This document shows positions 6,123 to 13,520 of a stretch of 64,000 nt of DNA, one piece after another. The translations under genes were made by a program, and so were the position numbers. This DNA comes from DASUGC01 sp035606665 (GTDB lineage Bacteria > Acidobacteriota > Vicinamibacteria > Vicinamibacterales > SCN-69-37). The stretch covers positions 124,001-188,000 of the forward strand of contig DATNEY010000053.1 of assembly GCA_035606665.1 (NCBI GenBank), written 5' to 3'. A model generated the notes under the pieces. It was not told where the DNA came from. It saw nothing but the letters and a program-made list of their open reading frames with translations, and ran no database searches. Within the stretch, counting starts at the first letter, position 1. Each line of letters starts with the position of its first letter.

Positions 6123-8804
6123 CTACTTCTTGTTCAGAGCAGCGCGCCAGTTCTGGACGACGGTTGCGGAGCCGGTGCCGGATCGCTCGGGCGAAATCGC
6201 CAGGAGGCGTTGAAGATCCGGCGTCGCGGTAAACGAGACGATATCGCCCGGCAGCTGGCAGAGTTGCCGTGGCGGTCCGACGTTCGCGACGGTTCCAGGT
6301 TTCACGTCGGCCTCCCACACGGTCCGTAGATCGTCACCAACGTAGAGCAGCCGGCGCCCGTCACGTGACCAGAAGGCGAAGACTCCGCCTTTTTCCGATA
6401 CCTGCGTCCTGCGGCCGCCTCCCGGAAATGGCTGGATGAACATCTGGAACCGGCCGGTTTCGTCAGAGGGAAACGCCAGCCACTTGTTGTCCGGCGAGAC
6501 CCTGCCCGCGGGCTGGCGGGCCGGGCCGCCGGCGAGGAGCGTTGGTGCGACCGTGCCAGACGCATCGAGCAGCCAGACGTTCTGAGCCGTCTGGGCGTCG
6601 AGCTGCACGAGGATGATCCACTTGCCATCGGGTGACCAGTTCACCGGCCCTTTGAAGACGACCTCCGACGAATAGAAGAGCCTCTCTGGCGTGCCGTCGT
6701 TCACGTTTCGGATGTACAGCTGCTGCTGACCATCGCGATCACTGCCCCAGATCACCCGCGATCCATCGGGTGCCCACACCGGACTGTCATTGCGTCCGGC
6801 GCCCGTGGATAACGGCACGGCTCCACCACGAGCGAGATCCACAAGCCACAGGCTGGACTCCGAAGGCGACGTCGACTTCACCAGGATCGCGCGCCTGCCG
6901 TCTGGTGAGATCGTCGCGGACTCGTAGTGACCGGCCGGCACGTTCAGCGCACCGAGCGCGATCCCCTTCGTGTCGAACCACGTGGCAATCGTGTTCGTGG
7001 ACGGAGTCGAGTAGTACGCGAGGGCGCCCGTCGACGACACCGATACCGAACGACCGGCGGTGAACGACACCGATGGTTCCAGGATGCTGGCGGGCTCGTC
7101 CTCCAACAGTATTGGTTCGCCCGTCGTCTTCAGCGTCTGCGCGTTGAACGCCACCGCCGCCAGCACACCCTGCCTCGCATACAGCAACCAGCCCGGATCC
7201 GCGTAGACGGGCGCGGCCTCCATCGGGCCGATGAGCGTTCGCGACGAGTCGTCCAGCGATCCCGCATAGATGTCGAATCGGCCGTTCTTGCCCGGCACGG
7301 ACGCGTACAGGAAATGACGGCCGTCGGGCAGCAGGGTGGGAAACCGATGGCTGTATTCCTTGAGCGCCGGATCGATCTTCGTGATTGGCAGAGCTTGACC
7401 GCCGCTGGCCGAAATCTTGAACAGCGGACCGCCCGCGTCGGGCGCAAAGATGATCTCGTTGCCGGCGGTCCAGACGCCACCTCTTGCACCGGGCGTGTCC
7501 CAGAGAGCTTCGGGGCGTCCACCGGTTGCCGCAATGGTCTTCAGTTTCGTGTTCGTGAAGTAGCCGATTCGCTTGCTGTCCGGCGACCAGAATGGGAGAG
7601 CCGGCCCGCCGTCCGTCTCGAGTTTGCGTGGCGTGAGGGAGTCGATCGATCGCACCCACAACTCGGTTTCCGATCGCGAGACCGTTCCGATGATGTACGC
7701 GACCATCGTCCCATCAGGCGAGATGGCGATACCGGTGGAGTCCGGAAAGATCGCTTCACCGGGTGGCGCCATCACAGAGATCCGCTGCAGGCCTGCCGCG
7801 GCCGATGCCGGCGACGGCGTTCCACCGCGCGGCCAGATGGCAGCAGCCACGGCTGCGGTGATGACGACGCCAGCGAGCGCGGGCCACAGCCGCGAAAACA
7901 GCGTGCTGCCTCCGCGCGCCTCCGTGCCCTCCGCTCGGCGGCCCCCGTCCCCTCCGTTTCCTCCTTCTTCGAGCTCCAATCGCGCGTCGCCGATGCTGCT
8001 GAGACGACGCTTCGGCTCCTTCTCAAGGCATCTCCGCAGCAGGCGAGCGAGCGGCGCCGGCAGATCGGCGGGCAGCGCGTTCCACTTCGGCTCGTCTTTG
8101 AGCACGTTTGCGAGTGTGATTGAAATGTCATCACCCTCGAACGCCCGTTTGCCCGTCAGCATTTCGTACAGCACGACGCCGAAGGCCCAGATGTCCGCGC
8201 GTCGATCGACCGCCTTGCCCCGCGCCTGTTCGGGAGACATGTACGCGGCGGTCCCGAGAATCATGCCCATCTGCGTGGCGCGGGCCGTCAGCGTCGGGGA
8301 ATTCTGCGAGTCCTGAGCCCCGGATCCCGAATCCGGGGTCAGCGCCTTGGCAAGACCGAAGTCGAGCACCTTCACGGTGCCATCCGGTCGCACCTTGATG
8401 TTGCCCGGCTTGAGATCGCGATGGACGATGCCCTGCTCGTGCGCGGCTTCGAGCGCATCCGCGATCTGCTTGGCGACCGGCAGGGCATCGGCGAGCGACA
8501 TGGGTCCGCGCGCGATGAGGGCGGACAAGTCCGCGCCGTCAACGAGCTCCATGACGAGCGCGGTGCCTTCCAGGCCGTAGATCGCCGCGATGTTCGGATG
8601 GTTGAGCGACGCCAGCACCTGCGCTTCGCGCGTGAAGCGCGCGAGCCGATCAGGATCGTCCGCGAACAGCTCCGGTAGTACTTTGAGTGCGACCTCGCGA
8701 TTGAGCTTCGTGTCCCGCGCGCGATACACCGCGCCCATTCCGCCTTCGCCGAGTTTGTCGACAATGCGGTAGGCGCCAAACGAAGAACCGGGGGTTAACG
8801 GCAC
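6123..8804 (-). CDS. Membrane-anchored Ser/Thr protein kinase with C-terminal TolB/WD40-like propeller
   Basis: The 893-residue protein begins with a eukaryotic-like kinase domain: glycine loop GEGGMGAVY (19-27), ATP lysine K41, catalytic aspartate D130 in HRDLKPGN, DFG at 148-150 and activation-segment end GTAAYMSPEQARG. A Gly/Glu-rich linker precedes one membrane segment (about 305-325), and the remaining 550 residues carry repeated SPDG-type blades of a six-bladed TolB/WD40-like propeller, presumably outside the membrane. In this family the propeller is thought to sense a ligand and the kinase to relay it. Two oddities: an 8-bp-stem palindrome encodes residues just after the DFG motif, and the linker is encoded by a GGAGG-rich repeat. 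It is a paralogue of the kinase at 13521 and divergent from the cupin gene. Confidence 0.92.
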   Translation of the reverse strand: MPLTPGSSFGAYRIVDKLGEGGMGAVYRARDTKLNREVALKVLPELFADDPDRLARFTREAQVLASLNHPNIAAIYGLEGTALVMELVDGADLSALIARGPMSLADALPVAKQIADALEAAHEQGIVHRDLKPGNIKVRPDGTVKVLDFGLAKALTPDSGSGAQDSQNSPTLTARATQMGMILGTAAYMSPEQARGKAVDRRADIWAFGVVLYEMLTGKRAFEGDDISITLANVLKDEPKWNALPADLPAPLARLLRRCLEKEPKRRLSSIGDARLELEEGGNGGDGGRRAEGTEARGGSTLFSRLWPALAGVVITAAVAAAIWPRGGTPSPASAAAGLQRISVMAPPGEAIFPDSTGIAISPDGTMVAYIIGTVSRSETELWVRSIDSLTPRKLETDGGPALPFWSPDSKRIGYFTNTKLKTIAATGGRPEALWDTPGARGGVWTAGNEIIFAPDAGGPLFKISASGGQALPITKIDPALKEYSHRFPTLLPDGRHFLYASVPGKNGRFDIYAGSLDDSSRTLIGPMEAAPVYADPGWLLYARQGVLAAVAFNAQTLKTTGEPILLEDEPASILEPSVSFTAGRSVSVSSTGALAYYSTPSTNTIATWFDTKGIALGALNVPAGHYESATISPDGRRAILVKSTSPSESSLWLVDLARGGAVPLSTGAGRNDSPVWAPDGSRVIWGSDRDGQQQLYIRNVNDGTPERLFYSSEVVFKGPVNWSPDGKWIILVQLDAQTAQNVWLLDASGTVAPTLLAGGPARQPAGRVSPDNKWLAFPSDETGRFQMFIQPFPGGGRRTQVSEKGGVFAFWSRDGRRLLYVGDDLRTVWEADVKPGTVANVGPPRQLCQLPGDIVSFTATPDLQRLLAISPERSGTGSATVVQNWRAALNKK
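7909..7978 (-). repeat. GGAGG-rich low-complexity segment inside the kinase linker
   Basis: Read on the coding strand this stretch is a run of GGAGG, ACGGAGG and GCGGAGG words encoding the linker LELEEGGNGGDGG and neighbouring residues. The paralogous kinase has a similar run at 14409-14480. It is in frame and separates the kinase domain from the membrane segment. Confidence 0.6.
8318..8338. repeat. Palindrome inside the kinase activation segment
   Basis: CCCCGGAT and ATCCGGGG form a perfect 8-bp stem around five bases. The coding strand reads it in frame as residues TPDSGSG (156-162), directly after DFGLAKAL. The paralogous kinase has a different palindrome at the equivalent site (14034-14053). 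Confidence 0.65.
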
Positions 8805-8869
8805 TGCGCGGATTCTATACTTGCCATGACTGCAGAGACCCTGAACCCTGAACCCGGCGCCCTGAACTT

Positions 8870-9298
8870 ATGGATCTCAAATCCTTCGTCGAAGACCACA
8901 ACGGCATCGCAACCATTCGCCGCGGTGAGAACGTCCGTGCCTGGAACGGCATCCAGTACCAGGCAGGTCTCTCCGCGAAGAACGTCAACGCGAAGCACCT
9001 GTCGATGAACATCGCGACCGTGCCCCCGGGCGGAGTGGCATACGCGCACATCCACGTCGGCTTCGAGGTAATGCTGTACATCCTCAGCGGCCGGGTGCGG
9101 CATGAGTTTGGCGACCACCTGAAGCAAACGGTCGAGAATGGACCCGGCGACCTCATCTATATCGAGCCCGGTGTCCCGCACGAGGTGTTCAACATGAGCC
9201 AGACCGAGCCTGTGGTTGCCGTCGTCGCCCGTTCGGATGCCGACGAATGGGCGCACATCGTCAATTACGACCGGAAGACGGGGAAGACCAGTGCGTAG
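8870..9298 (+). CDS. Cupin-domain protein
   Basis: The 142-residue protein is a single cupin barrel. Motif 1 is visible as GGVAYAHIHVGFEVMLYILSG, with the HxH and downstream glutamate that normally bind a metal, and motif 2 as PGDLIYIEPGVPHEVFN, with its PG and histidine. Cupins of this size include dioxygenases, isomerases and sugar- or ligand-binding proteins, so the reaction cannot be read from the sequence. It lacks a signal peptide and is probably cytoplasmic. The upstream 65 bases, shared with the divergent kinase, contain TATACT at 8816-8821 and short CCTGAAC repeats. The next gene starts 41 bases later with its own ribosome-binding site. Confidence 0.85.
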   Translation: MDLKSFVEDHNGIATIRRGENVRAWNGIQYQAGLSAKNVNAKHLSMNIATVPPGGVAYAHIHVGFEVMLYILSGRVRHEFGDHLKQTVENGPGDLIYIEPGVPHEVFNMSQTEPVVAVVARSDADEWAHIVNYDRKTGKTSA

Positions 9299-9339
9299 TG
9301 CGGGGTGCGCTACACTTGGCGCGCCTAAGGGGAGGCCTC

Positions 9340-9828
9340 ATGATGCGCGGGATTCACAGCAAGGCTGGACTGGTACTGGCTCTTGGAGTGACGCTGATGT
9401 TTTCAGCGTGTGCGAACCCGGCGTCGCCGTCGGCGATTGCCTTCACCAGTCTTTCTGAGTCCGTCGAGACATCAAGCGACGTCCGCGCAGAGACGACGTA
9501 CGTCATTCGCGATGCGGCAACGCTGCGGACGGTCTGGGCGCTGGTGTTTCAGGGCCGGCGCGAGGCGCCCGCGATCGATTTCAGTAAAGAGATGCTCGTG
9601 ATCGTCGCGCTCGGCGAGAAAGCGACGGCTGGTTACGGCGTGAGCATCACCGGCGTCTCCCGCAGGGATCGCGGCCTCGTCGTGAACGTGACGGCGTTCG
9701 CGCCGGCCGCCGGTTGTGACACGGCCGCCGTCCGGACGTTCCCCGTAGCGGTGTCGCGGCTGCGCGCGTTTGACGGACCAGTCCGCTTCGACTTCACGCG
9801 CACGACCCGCCCCTGCGGCGGACGTTGA
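9340..9828 (+). CDS. Lipoprotein with PrcB C-terminal-like domain
   Basis: The 162-residue protein has a lipoprotein signal with a lipobox-like FSAC about 24 residues in. The central part (MLVIVALGEKATAGYGVSI) matches the pattern of the PrcB C-terminal domain, first described in the Treponema dentilisin complex, where PrcB is a lipoprotein needed for protease maturation. No PrtP-like protease is adjacent, so only the domain and the location are supported. AAGGGGAGG just upstream supports the ATG at 9340; a second ATG follows directly. TACACT at 9311-9316 is a plausible -10. The following gene overlaps its stop codon, suggesting translational coupling. Confidence 0.75.
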   Translation: MMRGIHSKAGLVLALGVTLMFSACANPASPSAIAFTSLSESVETSSDVRAETTYVIRDAATLRTVWALVFQGRREAPAIDFSKEMLVIVALGEKATAGYGVSITGVSRRDRGLVVNVTAFAPAAGCDTAAVRTFPVAVSRLRAFDGPVRFDFTRTTRPCGGR

Positions 9829-10943
9829 TCGTCGAACCCGGAACGAGAATCCTTCCGTACCGAATTACCGGCGTGTTGTTGATGGCTGCGGTGCTGACGC
9901 CTGCGGCTCTGACTCGCGAGCAAGGCCGCCGGCCGGTGCTTCTCGGCCGCATCGCGGCCGCGGCGGCCCAGCGGACGCCTGTGGGGCGATCGATCGCCAC
10001 GCTCGTGCCGTCCCACGGACGGCTGTATGTCGGCTACGGCGACTACACCGCCGACACCGGGCCAATCACCATCGTCTCGATCGATCTGGCGACGGACACG
10101 ATTCACGACTCCGGCTTCAGCTTTGCGTCCGAGGCAATCTTCAGCTACCGGCAAATCGGCGACGAACTCTTTGCGCCCGACATCGATCCGAGGCGGGCGA
10201 GCCGCGGCGGATATGCCCGCGGCATCGCCGGCCCGGGCTCGGTCGCCTGGACCGACGAGAAGGTGGTGCCGGCGACCCACGTGTTCGACGTGGCGAGCTA
10301 TGACGGCCGCGATCTCTGGCTCTTCGGGTCGCTCGGCTCCAACGCGGTGGCATGGCGATCGACGGATGATGGCCGCACCTGGATCAGCGCACTCACCGTG
10401 CCTCCGCGCGCGGCGGGGAATTTCGCGCGGATGTACAGCGGGGTCTCCCTTGCCGGAAAACTCCACACGCAGGTCGTCGACTTTCCCGGGGGCGTCCGGC
10501 CCACGTCTCTGGTCTACGACGGAGTCGGATGGAGCAACGGCCCCCGCTGGTTTCCTCCGGAAGTGACTATCCCTGACGCATTCCCGTGGCGGCCGCTCGC
10601 GGTCGGCCGTCAGGTGATGTACCTCGATCAACACACCGGGGCCACGCACCGGCTGGTCGGGCTCTATCGCTTTGACGGTGTGCGTGCCGAGCGGGCGTTC
10701 GGGCCGCCCGACGCGGCGGGCGATCCACAATTCGCCGTCGTCGACGTCACGACGAGCGCCGGCACGGCCTATCTGCTCAATCGGCGCCAGGAGATCTGGT
10801 CGTCCACCGATCTGGGTCGATGGCGGATCCGCCGGACGTTCAATGCACCCGGTGGGGAGACGCCCACGGCCATTGCCGTCGTGGGTGAGGACGTCTACAT
10901 CGGCACGAACCAGTCCGGGATTTACAAATGGTCGCTCCGCTGA
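9825..10943 (+). CDS. Exported beta-propeller-like protein, unknown function
   Basis: The 372-residue protein starts at a TTG overlapping the previous stop (TTGA); an ATG at 9882 inside the signal-like region is the alternative start. A hydrophobic N-terminal stretch (ITGVLLMAAVLTPAAL) suggests export. The rest shows repeated beta-strand blocks with phrases such as STDDGRTWISAL and WSSTDLGRWRI, the Asp-box-like signature of sialidase or BNR-type propellers. Nothing identifies catalytic residues, so a binding or scaffold role is as likely as hydrolysis. It is probably co-transcribed with the PrcB-like lipoprotein. It ends 33 bases from the convergent quinoprotein gene. Confidence 0.65.
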   Translation: MIVEPGTRILPYRITGVLLMAAVLTPAALTREQGRRPVLLGRIAAAAAQRTPVGRSIATLVPSHGRLYVGYGDYTADTGPITIVSIDLATDTIHDSGFSFASEAIFSYRQIGDELFAPDIDPRRASRGGYARGIAGPGSVAWTDEKVVPATHVFDVASYDGRDLWLFGSLGSNAVAWRSTDDGRTWISALTVPPRAAGNFARMYSGVSLAGKLHTQVVDFPGGVRPTSLVYDGVGWSNGPRWFPPEVTIPDAFPWRPLAVGRQVMYLDQHTGATHRLVGLYRFDGVRAERAFGPPDAAGDPQFAVVDVTTSAGTAYLLNRRQEIWSSTDLGRWRIRRTFNAPGGETPTAIAVVGEDVYIGTNQSGIYKWSLR

Positions 10944-10976
10944 AGTCGAAGCGCTGAGGGCTACTTCAGCCAGTCC

Positions 10977-12536
10977 TTATTTCCGTCGAGCCTCGGGAAG
11001 AGCGAACGCGTACAGCGCGGTGCCGCCGGCGAACAGGACGTACTGACGTCCGTCGAGCTCGTACGAGATCGGAGAATTGTTCACTCGACCGATCGTCGAG
11101 TGCCACAACGTCGTTCCGTCGCTTGTTCGCAGCGCCAGCGCGTTGTTGTGGTTGTCTCCTGAAAATGCGACGCCGGTCGTCGTGGTGAGCACGCCGGCCG
11201 CGCCCGCGCCGTCGCCGATGTCGTGGCTCCACCTGACCATTCCCGTCCGGTAATCGATCGCGCGCAACGCCGAACGCGAGTAGAGCCCTGAGTTTGCCCC
11301 GGCCCAGCCGTAGTCACCGTGTTCTTTCTTGAAGAAGTAGATCCCGAACGCGTCCACCGCGCTGACCACGAGCAGGCCGGTGTTCGGATCGAAGCTCGGT
11401 GACCTGTAGTTGGTCGCGCCGCCCTCGTTCGGCGCGACGAGTCGTCCGTCTCGCTTCGGTTCCTTGTCGGGATTCGGAATCGGCCGCCCGTCCTTGTCGA
11501 TGTCCTTAGCCCAGTTGACCGCGGCAAAGGACGTCGTCACGAGCGCCTTGCCCGTCGCGCGATCGAGCGTGAAGTAGTAGCCGTTGCGCGACGCCTGCAG
11601 CACAAGCCTGCGCGGTGCGCCGTTGAATTCAGCGTCGACGAGCACCGGGACTTCCGCCGCATCCCAGTCGTGGGTGTCGTGCGGCGACGCCTGGAATCCC
11701 CACGCGAGCGTGCCGCTATCCGGATTGAGCGCCACGATCGAGCAGGTCCACGGATTGTCACCGGGACGTGCGTCGCCGTTCAGCACCGGTGTCGGGTTAC
11801 CCGTGCCGACGTACATGAGGTTCAGCGCCGGATCGTAGGTTCCCGTCATCCACATCTGGCCGCCCGTCGCGCCGCCAGAGATCGAGCCAGCCGTGCCCGG
11901 CGGCGGCGTGCTGTAGAACGTCCACTGCAGCGCCCCGGTGTCCGGGTCGTAGGACTTCAGCATGCCCGGCAGGTTGTCGAAGTCTCCCGCCACGCCGACG
12001 ATGATGTGATTGCGAATGACGAGCGGCGCCATCGTGGACCAGAAGCCGCGCTTCGCGTCGGCGATGACGATGTCGTGCCGCTTTTTCCCATCGCGGGCGT
12101 CCAGGCCGACGAGGTGCGCGTCAGGCGTCGTGAAGAAGACGAGATCCTTGTAAACCGCGACTCCGCGCTGGCCGATGTGGAACGCGTCGTTGGAAGGGTG
12201 GGTATAGCGCCATAACTGCCGCGCCGTGCGCGCGTCGATTGCCCAGACGTTGTCCGGCGCGGTGAGATAAATGACGCCGTTGGCCAGAATCGGGCTCATC
12301 TTGAGCGCCTGCGTCTGGTTCGTCTGGAACGCCCAGGCCAGCGTCAGTTGGTGGACGTTGTCCGGCGTGATGGCTGAGAGCTTCGTGTGCCGTTGACCGG
12401 TGTAGTCGCCGTGAAACGTGAGCCAGCTGTCGGCGGGCGGCTTCAGAAGGGTCTTCGGATCGACACTTTGCGCGCCGACGGCTGCGGCAACCGCGCCGGC
12501 GAGAAGAATCGTGATGCACGCTCCTGATCGCGACAT
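10977..12536 (-). CDS. PQQ-type beta-propeller dehydrogenase-like protein
   Basis: The 519-residue protein has a signal peptide (ending near AVGAQ) and then a quinoprotein propeller: the WLTFHGDYTGQRHTKLS opening, WTCSIVALNPDSGTLAWGFQ, PHDTHDWDAAEVPVLVD, and repeated tryptophan-docking-type blades to the end. PQQ-dependent alcohol dehydrogenases oxidise alcohols in the periplasm and pass electrons to a cytochrome c. The DTHDWD region matches these enzymes, but this protein lacks a fused haem domain. The likely electron acceptor is the diheme cytochrome encoded immediately upstream on the same strand (8-base gap). Acidobacteria carry many such proteins, some possibly without bound PQQ, so substrate and activity are uncertain. 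Confidence 0.85.
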   Translation of the reverse strand: MSRSGACITILLAGAVAAAVGAQSVDPKTLLKPPADSWLTFHGDYTGQRHTKLSAITPDNVHQLTLAWAFQTNQTQALKMSPILANGVIYLTAPDNVWAIDARTARQLWRYTHPSNDAFHIGQRGVAVYKDLVFFTTPDAHLVGLDARDGKKRHDIVIADAKRGFWSTMAPLVIRNHIIVGVAGDFDNLPGMLKSYDPDTGALQWTFYSTPPPGTAGSISGGATGGQMWMTGTYDPALNLMYVGTGNPTPVLNGDARPGDNPWTCSIVALNPDSGTLAWGFQASPHDTHDWDAAEVPVLVDAEFNGAPRRLVLQASRNGYYFTLDRATGKALVTTSFAAVNWAKDIDKDGRPIPNPDKEPKRDGRLVAPNEGGATNYRSPSFDPNTGLLVVSAVDAFGIYFFKKEHGDYGWAGANSGLYSRSALRAIDYRTGMVRWSHDIGDGAGAAGVLTTTTGVAFSGDNHNNALALRTSDGTTLWHSTIGRVNNSPISYELDGRQYVLFAGGTALYAFALPEARRK

Positions 12537-12544
12537 GCGTGTCT

Positions 12545-13414
12545 CTACTTCAATGACTGCAGATACGCGAAGACGTCGTGCATCTGCTTGTCGGTGTACT
12601 TGCTGAGCAGTTCGACGTGCGCCTGAAGCGGATTGTCGATCGTCACCCGCACCTGATCCATCGGCCAGGTCCGCGTCCAGCCGTCCGAATCCACGATGGT
12701 GATCGTGAACTCGCTCTGCCGCACCAGTTTCCCTGTGACGGTTTGTCCGTCACGCAGCGTCAGGGTGGCCGCTGGCCGCGATGGCGCCGGTCCCGCGTCG
12801 CTGCCCGAACCTGGATAGAGCAACCGATGCAGCAGCGCGAGCCCCTTGTAGCGCGAACCGATCTTCGCGAAGGCGCCGGTGGTGGCGGAATGGCACTTCG
12901 CGCATCCGCCCGCGCCGTTGAAGAACTGCCGTCCCGCTTCGAGATCACCGGTCTGGAGATCCTCGACGTCAACTGAACGGCGGCCGCCGCCAAGCGCCGC
13001 GATCTTCGCTTTCGTATCGTGGATGAACGCGACGATGGCCGCGACATCTGAATCGCTCAGGCTCAGCCCGGGCATGCCCTTGTCTGGACGTCCCTGACGG
13101 ATGAGCGGTCCGATCTTGTCGCCGTGATCGTCGGCAGCGACGAGCGCCGATCGAATGAGATCGGGACCGTTCTCGCCGCCGGCGGCGTCCCGGCCGTGGC
13201 AGAACCCGCACTCGGCGATGAAGCGCGATTCTCCAGCTTTCACCTGCTCGGCGGAATAGGTCTGGGGCTTGGCCGTGGCGGGTGGCGGTTTTGAGGCAGG
13301 GCTCGCGGCGGTCTGACTCTGTTCTCCGGCCGATGCTGACGCTATCGCGCAGGCCAGCACAACGCTGGCGCCGATGGTGCAGGCGAACGGGACATTCGAT
13401 CTCAACCGGTCCAT
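12545..13414 (-). CDS. Diheme c-type cytochrome
   Basis: The 289-residue protein has a signal peptide (to about ASASAG) and two CxxCH haem sites: CGFCH in the first half and CAKCH in the second. Each is followed by the expected cytochrome c helices, and the first has a GLSLSDSDVAAIVAFI methionine-side region. The C-terminal part (LRDGQTVTGKLV, then DKQMHDVFAYLQSL) is a short beta domain plus a last helix. It lies 8 bases upstream of the PQQ-type gene on the same strand, so it probably accepts electrons from that enzyme in the periplasm. The gene is divergent from the kinase at 13521, with a shared 106-base promoter region. Confidence 0.88.
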   Translation of the reverse strand: MDRLRSNVPFACTIGASVVLACAIASASAGEQSQTAASPASKPPPATAKPQTYSAEQVKAGESRFIAECGFCHGRDAAGGENGPDLIRSALVAADDHGDKIGPLIRQGRPDKGMPGLSLSDSDVAAIVAFIHDTKAKIAALGGGRRSVDVEDLQTGDLEAGRQFFNGAGGCAKCHSATTGAFAKIGSRYKGLALLHRLLYPGSGSDAGPAPSRPAATLTLRDGQTVTGKLVRQSEFTITIVDSDGWTRTWPMDQVRVTIDNPLQAHVELLSKYTDKQMHDVFAYLQSLK

Positions 13415-13504
13415 GTCGAGCGACTAGGCTTTGGCCGCCGAGCGTAGCAGACGGACGCCCCGGAACTCTAGCTGCCGCCGGGCCCGGACGTCCTGAAGGT
13501 CCGC

Positions 13505-13510
13505 TACACT
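13505..13510 (+). promoter_or_regulatory. Possible -10 element for a leaderless kinase transcript
   Basis: TACACT ends ten bases before the ATG at 13521 in the context GCTACACTTGCCGCG. A near-identical context (GCTACACTTGGCGCG) occurs ahead of the lipoprotein gene at 9340. No Shine-Dalgarno sequence is present before 13521. Confidence 0.4.
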
Positions 13511-13520
13511 TGCCGCGCGA

